Assembly (NCBI GenBank): GCA_964644045.1
Contig: CAZXUK010000023.1
Location: 1 to 14,195 of the forward strand
Reading direction: 5' to 3'
From: JAIOTG01 sp964644045
Lineage (GTDB): Bacteria > Patescibacteriota > Patescibacteriia > Patescibacteriales > JAGXOH01
DNA length: 14,195 nucleotides
Under the pieces are notes generated by a model. It was not told where the DNA came from. It made no database searches and saw only the letters and a program-made list of their open reading frames with translations. Positions 1 through 12,200 of the stretch are shown one piece after another. The stretch's first letter is position 1, and every line of letters begins with the position of its first letter. The position numbers and the translations under genes were made by a program.

Positions 1-212
1 AGTTATAGGTGGTTTCGGGGTCTAATCTCTTGATGCGGGCGGTGTGGTCGGTCTTAAATTGGGCGTCACCTCCGTATACTCCTTCGTATTCAGAAGTTTC
101 CCCCACCTCTATTAAACCTAAAGTGGGCTCGTTAGTTTGCCAGGATATAACCACAGATTCGCTTCTTTCTTCCAGCACCTCAACTTTCGAAACATCAGGG
201 GGGATGCTGTCA
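1..212 (-). other. FN3-5, partial at the window edge
   Basis: Residues about 4627-4697 begin IPPDVSKVEVLEERSESVVI and continue SWQTNEPTLGLIEVGET, DHTARIKRLDPETTYN at the left edge. This is the first two thirds of the same FN3-like pattern as the three preceding domains. The missing part should finish with a D-x-x-G-N-x-[ST] strand beyond the edge. The array of FN3-like domains therefore continues at least to the window boundary. Confidence 0.8.
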
Positions 213-3200
213 GTTTTATCTATTATCCCTCCTCCTCCTTGCTGAGCTTCTTCTTCCGGAGTTACCTCCTCTTCTTCCCCTTCTTTCTCATCTTCTCCTT
301 CCTCTGTTTCTTCCACCAAAGTTTTGTTGGTGGTGAAAGAATATTCGGAAGTGCTGGTGGTATTTCCGGAGAGATCCTCTGAACTTAGATAGTAGTAATA
401 TGTGGTTTCCGGACTCAGTCCATCCAAAGTTAAAGAATGTCCTTGAGTAAATTCGGTTTCCGAAATCTGCTCAGTATAATCTCCGGAAGCGGTTCCCCAA
501 TAAAGCCTGGATCTGGTGTCTATATTGGTCTCCCAATCAATCTTGGCATAAGTATCAGCTAAAAGACTAATACCGGGGTAAGACGAGAAGAAAGTTAGGG
601 TTCTTTTGGTAGTAAAAGAATAATAATCACCTTCATTGTCATCAACAGTAGTATTGCCGTTTATGTCCGTGGATTCTACTTTATAATAATAAGTAGTATC
701 TTCGCTTAAACCGCTTAATTCAACATTATGCTGGGTAGTTAATTCAGTTATTTCCACGCTGGTGGGATTAGATAAATCAGAATTAACCGAATAAGTTACT
801 TGGGAATCGGTGTCTATGTCCGTAACCCAATTAATTTGAGCCGAAGTTTTTCCCAAATCGGAAACATTAATATTGGAAATAACCGAACTCGCCGTGGTAA
901 TAAAAGTATAACCATCAGGAGCTTGAGTGCTGGTTGAAGTGTTGCCAAAAACATCCGTAGATTCAACCATAAAATAATAAGTGGTGTCCGGATTCAAGTT
1001 GGTTAAAGTAATTTGATGGCGACCCAAATTACCGTCTTGGTCATAAAGGGTTTTGGCTCCCTTATGATTGGTAAAAGATCCCGGGTTAGTGGAGTAGCTA
1101 ACCAAAGAATCGGAAGGCTCGTCCGTGTCCCAATAAACAGTAACTTGATCAGAATAAATAGAAGATTGAGGAACTTCAACATTAGAAATAACCGGGGGTA
1201 TTTCTTCTTCCTCGTATTCCTCTTCATCCTCATCCTGAATACCGTTGGCAGTAGCGCTTACAACCGAAGAATAAAAAGACTCGTTACCGTCCTTATCCAA
1301 AGAAGCAATGGCATAATAATAAGTAGTGGAGGCGGTCACAGCGATATCTCTCCAATAATTAAGATCCATATTGGAAATAGTGCTTTGAAGACTTAAAGTC
1401 TCCGGGTCGGCCGAAGTGGAGCGATAAATTCTGTATTTATCAAACCCGGGTCCGGGCTCGGTGGCCAGGGCCTGCCAAGTAAGGAAAAGCTCGTAGCTAT
1501 CAGGGGCATCACTTGAGTCTTGGATAGTTAAATTTTGGGGCGTATCGGGAGTATCCGCCCGATCCGAGGATATATTATGATATTCGTCCCTGAATTGAAC
1601 ATAAACAGTATCGGGATTAGTGGCTAAATTAACGGAAGAACTGGTATTATAACCGGTCCAAGAAGCGGCGGAAAAATCGGGATCCAGGCTGATCCTCATC
1701 TCTTCTACGGAATTATCATCACTGGCGCTTAAATAAACCGGAGCTGCTTGAGAATCGGCCAAACGCGCATCTATATACACAGGGGGTTCTCCCAGGACAG
1801 GTGCTTTGGAATCCAGAACAAAAGCGGGAGTGGTGCTAACCACAATATTATTGGCAATTTCATTGTCATCAATAGTAATTCTGATCTTGGTAGAGGTGGA
1901 ATAAACCGTACTGCCTATGCCTGACTCGCAGGAAGGAGTCCAAGTGGCGGTATAATCGGTCCAGTCGGAAGCGCTGACCGCCTTATTAGCCCAATCACCG
2001 TCTTCGAAACAAGTGGAAGTGGCGCTTTGCCAGTTAACCCCTCCGTCCAAAGAATATTCAAAAGAAGGGGTAACATAACCGGGAGTTATTGAACCCAAGT
2101 CGGTGTCTATATCTCGAATAGAATAGTTTATACTTACTTTACCTCCCAAATTCTGGTTAGCTGAAGGCCTTTCTTTAAATTCCGGAGGCGTATTATTGGC
2201 ATAATTAAAGGCAATAGAGCTAAAGAGAGGATTAAAAATTCCTGTTTCGGAAACCAAATAAACCTTATATTGGAGGTAGCGGTCATTTGAACCGTCACCC
2301 AAGGCGCCTGAACTGTCAATATCACAACTAACAGCGGAATTCATTTTGGAACAATTGGCATGACTATCGTTAAAATAAGCGGTGGTGGTTGCTCCGGGGC
2401 CCAGCCATTCGGTCCAAGTATTTCCGTCCGGGGAAGTTCTTAATTTTACTTTAACATCGGAAGAAGTGGGGGCGGTTTCGCTCCAACTAACATTGGCCCA
2501 GGCGGTTTTGGCATATTTGGAATCAAAAACCGAAGAAGTAAAAGCTCCCACAAAACCTTCCATAACAGTGGCAAAAGTGGAAGGAGAACTCTGATTGTTG
2601 TATTCAGTAGTTATCCAATCAGCCGAAAGGGGGGTATTTAAAACTCTGGCCTCATCCAATATTCCCTCAGAAATGTAATCATTACCCCCTATTATTAAAT
2701 TGGAACTGGAAGCATTAATAGAGCTGGGAGGGTTATTATCAGTTTCTTTTAATACTCCGTTTCTATATATTTTTTGGCTCAAGGTATCATAAGTGCCCAC
2801 CAAAAAACCCTCAGCATAAGTTCCGGCGGACATCATATTGGAATTAATCAAAAAAGCATCTGTCATCGGCCCTGACCAATCACCCGAACTATACTGAAGC
2901 AATCCCCAACTACTTTCTTTATATACCAAAGGAAATACTTCACCTTTTTCACTAAATGAATTCTTCCAAATCTCTACTGATAAATTTTCCGGATTTAAAG
3001 AATTGCTATTGGGAATATAAACATATCCGCCATCACTGAAATCATGCGAACCTCCGATTATACCTTCGGTCGGATTAGGTAAATTATCGGCAAAACTTCC
3101 GTCATTATTATTGGAAGTGGAATCATAAACAGTTCCGAAATCCTCCTCCAAGTGCCAAACTCCGGCATAATTGTTGTTCCAAACATTTTCACTGCCGTAG

Positions 3201-6200
3201 GTGCTGTCAGTATCATAACACTGAGCCGAGTCATTGCCATACCAGAGATAAATCACAGTGGGATCGGTGGAAGAAAGCTCGGGCACCTTGACCCAAATCT
3301 CGGCCTTGCCGGAATTGGGATTAAAACCAACTATCTCAAAAGGTATTTCGTTGTTTTTGTCCATATCAGTGCTGAATCTAATATCACACGCATCAAATTT
3401 GGCTTGGCTGAATATATTATCGGGCAGACTCTTTTCGGTTAAAAGCATGGGGAAATCGGTTAAATCAGCGCTTACCTTTTCCGGATCAACGCTGATCATG
3501 GCGCTCCCACTCCAACTCGGGGCCACTTGCAAACCATAAGAGCCATAATTAAAACTTATGGAATCCAAGGAAGGATTGGCCGGAATCTCACCGCTGGCTT
3601 GAGTGCTGAATTCCGCTCTGTATTGCAAATATCTGTTACCAGCAAAAGAAGAAATATCCTGCCCGTCCGTAATTTCCGTCCAGGAGGTCCAAGTTCCGTT
3701 CGGAGTACTACTGGCTCCTCCCCGCAGATAAACTTGAACCGAAGTGCTGGCCGTGGGCTCGGTTTTGCTAATATCCGCGGTGGTAAAATCTCTTTGTTTT
3801 ATAAAATCCAGAACTTCAGAGGTGTAGGTTCCGTTGAGATCATGCTCAATCTCGCCTTCTATCTCTTCATAGCCCAAGGTTACGGAGTTAAGAGTGGGGG
3901 CGGAACGGCCGTTAGTTGAGACTATAAAGGCCCTGTATTGAACATACTGCTCATACAGACTGTTGCCCAGGGCGGTAGAACCATCTATAGAGCAAGTTAC
4001 GGCGGAATCCGTCTTGGAACAATCGGCGTGACTGTCATTAAAATAAGTGTTGATTGTTCCGTCCGGGCCTTTCCAGGAAGTCCAGTTGTCACCGTCTCGA
4101 GAAGCCCTGAGTTGCAATTTTATATCCGTGCTGGTGGCGGGAATCATCTCCTCCCAAGACAAAGTTCTTATAGTGTTTAACTCATTTAAACTATCATAAA
4201 CTGAAGACACCAAATTTAAAGAAACCTCTTCCGGATCACCGGCGCTGGCAAAGGTAGAAGGAGAATTTTGATTGTTATATTCCGTAGCTATTTGCTCGGC
4301 TGACAGGGCGGAGTTTAATACTCTAATCTCGTCCATTACACCTTGATATTCATTATAGTTTACATTATCCACATTAGCTCCAAACACCAAATTTTTATTA
4401 TTACTTCCCAAGGAGGAGGTGGGGCTATTGTTAATCGCGATTTGAGAACCATCCTGATAAAGCGCTTGGCTTTGAGTGTCATAAGTGCCGGTAAAAAATG
4501 TATATTCTCCTAAAGAGGTGCTGCTTCCGGAGACACTACTGCCGTCAATCACCCAGGCAATGTTCCCACTATCGTTTCTTAAACACCAATTATCATCACA
4601 ATCTTTAGTTACAAATCTGTCATGTTGACCTTGTTCGTAACTACTTTCAACCCAGGCCTCTAAAGTTATATTAACAGGATCCAAATCATCAGTATCTGTG
4701 ATATATACATTATCATAAAATCCATCCCAATAATGTGAGCCCCCTATTTTACCCGCGACCGGTGTGGGAAGAGTGTAGTCAAAAGTTCCGCTATGCCCGT
4801 TTCCTGTAGAGTCAAAAACAGGTCCCGAATCTTCTTCCAGGTGCCAAACTCCCACATATTCGTCTCCCCACACGTTCTCACTGCCATAAGCGCTGCCTGA
4901 GCTATAACACTCGGCTGAGCTATTGCCATACCAGGCATAAATTGTGGTGGTGGCGGTAGAAGAAAGCTCGGGAACTTTAACCCAGGCCTCTAAGATGCTG
5001 GTGGTGGCATTAAAACTAACCAACTCAAAAGGTATTTCTTGGGTCATAGCGGAATCAGTGCTAAACCTTAAATCACAGCCATCAGTCCGGGCGCGGGTAA
5101 ACACCTCGGCCGGCAAATTATCCTCGGTCAAAAGCATAGGGAAATTGGTAAGGGTGGAGGTCACTTTACCGGGGTCAACATTTATGGCCACTCTTCGGTT
5201 CCAAAAAGAAAAATCATAACTTCCGTAATTAAAAGTTATCTCGTCCAGACCGGGACTTTGAGGCACGCTACCGCTGGATTGGGCTGTTAATTCAATTTTA
5301 TATTGAAGATATCTGTTGCCGGCCCAAGAGGAAATATCGGCTCCATCCGTAATTTCGGTCCAAGAAGTCCAGGTTTCATCCGGCGTGGCGGTATTACCAC
5401 CGCGCAAATAAACCGTAACCGTGGTGCTGGACGTAGGCTCGGTTTTAGAGATATTAACAGTAGAGAAATTCCTGCCTTGAGAAAAATCCAAAACTTCCGA
5501 AGTATAATTTCCGACTAAATCATAATCAATTGTGCCCTCTATTTCTTCATAGCCCAAATTAACCGAATTAAGAGTCGGAGTATGTCCGCCGGTTACAGAA
5601 ACCAAGGAAGCGCGGTATTGAACATATTGATCCTTAATACTGTTTCCCAAGGTGCTGGTGGAGTTTATACTGCAAGTTACCGTAGAACTGGCCTTGGAAC
5701 AATTAGTACTGTTTTCGTTAAAATAAGTTTCTTCCGAGCCGTCCGGACCCAACCAAGAAGTCCAATTATTGCCGTCGGGAGAAGTCCTGAGTTGCAATTT
5801 AACATCCGTGCCGGTAGCGGGGATGGTTTCCTGCCAAGACAAGGTTCTTAAGGCATTGGCTGAATCAGTGGTGTTATAAGGCGAAGAAACAAAATTGGGG
5901 AGTCTGCTGACAGAATCACCTACGCTTATAAAGGTGGAGGGTGAATTTTGGTTGTTGTATTCAGTGGCCACCCATTCAGAGGTTATATTAGAGTCATAAA
6001 TACGAAATTCATCTACAAGACCATAAAAAGGACTACTCCCAGGATTAGGGCTGCTTTCGGTATTGTCTCCTATAACAATCGGCCTACTACTTCCATCAAA
6101 TCCACTAGTAGAATAATTCCCCAGGAGCTCTCCGTTTATATATATAGAGGATTGAGAGTTGTCTGAATTCCAACTAGCAAAAACCTGATTCCACTGTTGA

Positions 6201-9200
6201 CCAACTTTATCTGAAAAATTAGCCTTGGAATTATTATCAAAATAATAGCTTAAATTTTGAGGGTAAGCCGTGCTTTGATCTAACCAAACACACCAATAAT
6301 CCGAACAGTCTCGGGTCACTATCCTAGCCGAAGAATTACCGGAAGTTGACTCAGGATAAAACCAAGTAGAAACCGCGAAATCACTACCAATTGTATCCGC
6401 CTCGGTAGCAGTCATGGCTTGGATATAGTTATTACTGTCCTCAAAATCATGGGCATCGCCGATTTTTCCGGTGGAAACCAAAGTAGCTCCGCTGTTTGTT
6501 CCCTCATAACCATTGGGGGAAGAATCATTTAAAACATTATGATAAACCAATTTGTAGTTATTGGTCCAAACATTTTGCGCTCCATAAGTGGAGCTGGAAG
6601 CATAACACTCAGCCGAACTATTGCCATACCAGACATAAATAGTGGTAGAAGAAGTTGAGGCCACCTCGGGCACCCTGGCCCAAATCTCGGCTGAACTGCT
6701 GGAGATGTTAAAACCGACTATTTCAAAAGGTATTTCATTGTCCATATCCGAATCAGTGCTAAACCTAATATCACAGCCATCGCTTTGAGCTTGGCTAAAA
6801 ATCTCGGCGGGCAGATTATCCTCGGTTAAAAGCACAGGAAAATCAGTCAGGTCTCCGGCCACTTTATCCGGATCAATGGCTAAGGAAACTCTTTTATTCC
6901 ATCCTGATGAAAAACCCTTCAATTCCTTTAAATAAGGATCATAATTAAAACTTATCTCTTCCAAAGAAGGATTTTCCGGAAGACTGTCACTGGCCTGCGA
7001 GTTAAGTTCGGCCCGGTATTGAAGATAACGGTTACCGGCTAAAGTGGAAATATCAGCTCCGTCCGTAACTTCTGTCCAGGCGCTCCAAGTCCCGTCCGGA
7101 GTTCCGGTGGCTCCTCCGCGAACATAAACCGTAACCGTAGTGCTGGCATTGGGCTCGGTTTTACTTATGTCTACGGTGGTAAAATCTCTCTCTTCAGAGA
7201 AATCCAAAACTTCGGAAGTATAAGTCCCGGTAATATTATAAACTTCCGCGCCCTCCAAGTTCTCGTAATTTAGGTCTACATTATTCAAAGTCGGCTTAAC
7301 CTCAGCTGACTCAGCTATTAAATAAGCCGAGTATTGAATATATTTATCTTCCACTCCGTTTCCCAAAATATTATCTTCGTCAATAGCACAAGTTACGCTA
7401 GTACCGGTTTTAGAACAATCCTCATGAATATCATTAAAATAAGTGTTAGCTGTTCCGTCCGGTCCCAGCCAGCTGGTCCAACTATTACCATCCGAAGAGG
7501 TTCTGAGCTGAAATTTTATATCGGTACTGGTGGCCGAGGTACTGGAAGCGGAAATATCCTCCTCCCAGGAAATTTCTCTTAAAAAATTCTGGGAATTAGT
7601 GGTGTTATAAGGAGAAGAAAGAAAATTTAATAGGAAGGGTCCGGATTCTTCGGAAGAATCATAATTAAAACTTATCTCCTCCAGGGAAGGATTCTCCGGG
7701 ACGCTACCATTAGATTGAGTATTAAGCTCCACTTTGTATTGCAGGTATCTGTTGCCGGCCAAAGTTGAAATGTCGTCTCCGTCCGCAACCTCTGTCCAAG
7801 CGCTCCAGGTTTCATCCGGAGTGCCGGTGGCTCCTCCGCGAACATAAACCGCGACCGAGGTGCTGGCTCCCGGCTCGGTTTTAGAAATATCTACAGTAGT
7901 AAAATCCCTACTTTCGGAAAAATCCAAAACTTCGGAAGTATAAGTCCCGGTAATATTATAAACCTCTCCGCCATCCAAGACTTCATGATCTAAAACCACA
8001 GAGCTTAAGGTGGGAACAGCCGTGCCTGACTCAGCTGTTAAATAGGCCTTGTATTGAACATATTGATCATTTATTCCGTTGCCTAAAACTGTATTGGAAT
8101 CCAAGCTACAAACCACAGTAGAAGTAGCTTTGGAGCAATCCGAGTGAGTATCATTAAAATAAGTATTATTTGTGCCGTCCGGGCCCAGCCAATCAGTCCA
8201 GTCACTTCCATTACCGGAAGTCCTGAGCTGAAATTTGATATCAGTGGAGGTGGCGGGAATGTTTTCTGTCCAAGACAGTTCTTGTAAGAAATTGGTGGAA
8301 CTGATGGTATTATAAGGAGAAGAAGTGAAATTTTGAGTAAAATCGGCCGGAGTGGGAGTAGCCACGGAAACAAAGGCGGAGGGGGAATTTTGGTTGTTAT
8401 ATTCCGTCTTGATCCAAGCCGGAGTTCGCGTGGCCGCAGATAATCTGGTCTCATCAATAATTCCTTGGAAAAAATCAGAGGCCTCGGGTCCGTAATCCCA
8501 ATCCTGTCCGATATTTCCATAAGCGTCATCAGGGATAGAGTCGGCCTCTCCTCCGGAAGTTAAAAATTCTCCGTCCGCATATAAATAATACTTATCTCCA
8601 TCACTGGCCATGGTAACATAATGCCAAGTATCATCACTAAGAGCCGTTTGTTCCACTTCATTACGAACTCTTAATTTATTCTCCTTAACATTAAAACGCA
8701 TTACCGGGGTATAGTTGTAATTGTTGGCATGAAAAGAAACAATATCCCGGCCATAGCCGTCCGGTCCTTCTCCGGATACAGTTCCGTTAATCCAAGCGGA
8801 AACGGTATATAAAGAATCAATCTCCGCGCTTAATTCATCTATCTCAAACCAATCATCACTGCCGTCAAAATCAGTGGCCACTCCCATTCTACCATCAACG
8901 CCTCCGGCAATCACTCCCCCTTTGGCGGTTCCGTTATTGCCATTGCCGGTAGAATCTGTGGAGCCTCCGTTATGCGCAACCATTTTATAATCACTCTCCC
9001 AAACATTCTGCGCCCCGTAAGTGGAAGTGGCCTTATAGCAGTCGGCATTATTATTTCCATACCAGACATAAATAGTGGTGGGACTGCTGGAGGAAATCTC
9101 AGGCACCTTAACCCATACCTCCGCCTCGTTATTTAATTTATCAAACTCGGCTATCTCAAAAGGAAGCTCTGCGCTTAAACCGGAATCGGTGCTAAACCTG

Positions 9201-12200
9201 AGATCGCAAGCATCGGTCTGGGCGTAGCTAAAAAGCTCAGCCGGGAGATTCTCCTCGGTTAAAAGCACGGGGAAATCAACCAAATCATCTTCTACCTTAT
9301 CGGGATCAATGCTTAAGGCGGCGCTTCTGGACCAGGCAAAAGCGTTATGAGCGCCATAATTAAACCTGATCCTGTCTAAACTGGGATTTTGGGGGATGGT
9401 GCCGCTGGCTTGAGCTTCAAGACCGGCTTTGTATTGGAGGTATCTATTACCACTAAAAGAATAAATGTCCGATCCGTCAGAGATCTCTGTCCAGCTCGTC
9501 CAAGATCCGTCAGGCGTATCTGTATTTCCTCCCCGCAGATAAACCGTAACCGTGGTGCTGGATGTGGGCTCGGTTTTGGAAATATCCACAGTGGCATATT
9601 CGTCATCTGAGGAGAAATCCAACACTTCAGAGGTATAGGTGCCGGTAATGTCATAAACCTCTGAGCCTTCCAAATCTTCATAATCCAGGGTGACAGAATT
9701 TAGGGTAGGAGTAAAATTACCGCTGTCGGAAACAAGAAAGGCCTTATATTGAATATATTGATCATTAATATTATTACCCAAAGTGCTTGATTGATTTATA
9801 TTACAAGTTACCGTAGAGCTGGCCTTGGAACAATTGGTACTGTTTTCGTTAAAATAAGTTTCTTCCGAGCCGTCCGGACCCAACCAAGAAGTCCAATTAT
9901 TGCCGTCGGGAGAAGTCCTGAGTTGCAATTTAACATCCGTGCCGGTAGCGGGGATGGTTTCCTGCCAAGACAAGGTTCTTACAGCATTGGCTGAATCAGT
10001 GGTATTGTAAGGCGAAGAAACAAAATTGGGAAGTCCACTAACAGGATCACCTACGCTTATAAAGGTGGAGGGTGAATTTTGGTTGTTGTATTCTGTGTCA
10101 TGCCATTTTTTACTCAAATTATATTTACTTACTCGTATCTCATCATAATATGCATTTGGTATTCCTCCATCAGCCCAACCACTCTTACCGATATAGTAAT
10201 TTCCAGACCGACCTACTGTCCCCGTGCCTCCACTATTATAATACTGGGACTTATCCATATAAAGATAAGGCTCTGTGGAATCTTGGTATTTAACAGCTGT
10301 GATATAGTGCCAAGAGTTGTCATTATAAGGCACGCCATCATAGTCCCTATAACTCTCACCATCAACCATAACTCTTAATGAATCGTCTCCACTCTTACCC
10401 ACTCCAAGCATTAAATCTTTTTCGTCACCACAGACAATAGTGTCCATATTTGAGGTAGAAGAAGGTGAATTAAGCCATATGCTAATAGTCCAGTTTGTTG
10501 TATGTCCTGCCTTATCCATTTCTGTCTGCTCCAAGGAAATATGGTCATTAGAACCATCAAATAATTGGCTTTTACCTATCTGAGCATTTGAATCTTCAAT
10601 TGGCTCATCACTTGCTATTTTAGTAAGATAACCTTGCTTTCCAGAACTATCCACTATATGAGTTGAATTATAATCATTCATATGAGTCACCAAAACATAA
10701 TCATCCCAGACATTTTCACTTCCATAAGTATCACTTTCGGAGTAGCAATCAGCAGAAGGATTGTCATACCAAACATAAATAGTAGTAGAAGAAGTTGAGG
10801 CCACCTCGGGCACCTTGGCCCAAATTTCGGCTGTGCTGCTGGTGGAGTTGAAACCGACTATTTCAAAAGGTATTTCATTGTCCATGTCCGAGTCAGTGCT
10901 AAACCTAATATCACAGCCATCGCTTTGGGCTTGGCTAAAAATCTCGGCGGGCAGATTATCCTCGGTTAAAAGCACAGGAAAATCAGTCAGATCTCCGGCC
11001 ACTTTATCCGAATCAATGGTTAGGGGGGCTCTTTTATTCCAATACACTTCTTCTGCATAAGAAGCATAATTAAAACTTATACTGTCCAAATTGGGACTTT
11101 GCGGCGTTATTCCCGTAGACTGGGCATTAAGTTCGGCTTTGTACTGCAAATAATCACTACCTGCCAAAGCGGAAATATCAGCTCCGTCTGTCACCTTGGC
11201 CCAAGAACTCCAATTTCCATCCGGAGTGGCTGTGTTTCCGGCCCGCAGATAGACATTAACTGTGGTACTGGCCGTAGGCTCAGTTTTAGAAATATCCACG
11301 ATAGTCAAATTCTTTTTCCGAGATATATCCAAAATTTCCGAAGTATAAGTTCCGGTTATATTGTAAGTTGCCCCGCCCTCTATTTCCTCATAATCTATAT
11401 CAACCGAATTAAGAGTCGGGGTATAGTCGGAGTTCTCGGTTATAAAATGGGCTTTATATTGGACATACTGATCTTTAATCCCGTTTCCCAAAGTGCTGGT
11501 GGAGCTTATGTCGCAGGTTACGGTTGAGCTGGCCTGGGAGCAGGAGGAATGACTGTCATTAAAAAAAGTGTTGGATGTTCCGTCCGGGCCCAACCAAGAA
11601 GTCCAATTAGCGCCGTCCGCGGAAGTCCTAAGTTGGAGTTTTATGTCTGTGCTGGTGGCCGGAACAGTCTGGGACCAAGACAAATTTCTTAAAAAATTAG
11701 TGGAATCAGTAGTATTAAAAGGAGAAGAGGTGAGAGAAGGACTCGTATCTTCCGGCTCTTCGGTTATAACAAAAGTACAGGGAAAACTCTGATTATTATA
11801 TTCTGTGGCCACCCAATCAGCTGACAAAACCGTATTTAAAACTCTTACTTCATCCATAGTCCCGTAAAAATTTCTATTATCTCCCTCAGGAAGAGAATAA
11901 GGAAATTCTCCGCCTCCTAAAACAAAGTCGGAAGAATTATTGGACAAACTGGTGGGCGGATAAGTGTCCGAGGCCACCTCCACCCCGTTTTGATAAAATT
12001 TTTGGATACTGGGTGTGTCATAGGTGCCTACAAAAAAATCAAAATCAGAATTAGACACCTCATTACCCAATAAAAGAGAATATTCCGTTCCCCAGCCAGC
12101 TTTGTTTTCATAATCAACACCCATACCCCAGATATTATCCTTGGAAAGCAATATTTGGTATTCATCTGTAGTGGTTTCCACTTTAGCCCAAAGCTGCACT

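Noticed and set aside
322..1200. Purple acid phosphatase, suggested by the FN3-like N-terminal-type pattern
   Set aside because: Only the FN3-like fold is present; no metallophosphatase motifs follow within the window.
8995..9340. DUF2341-LamG pair as a glycoside hydrolase or glucanase of the concanavalin A-like fold
   Set aside because: No glucanase catalytic E-x-D-x-x-E type motif is seen in any of the six jelly-roll domains; they look like binding domains only.
10060..10700. Diversity-generating retroelement target in the variable LamG cores
   Set aside because: No template repeat or reverse transcriptase is in the window, and differences between cores include many kinds of change and length differences, not adenine-specific substitution.
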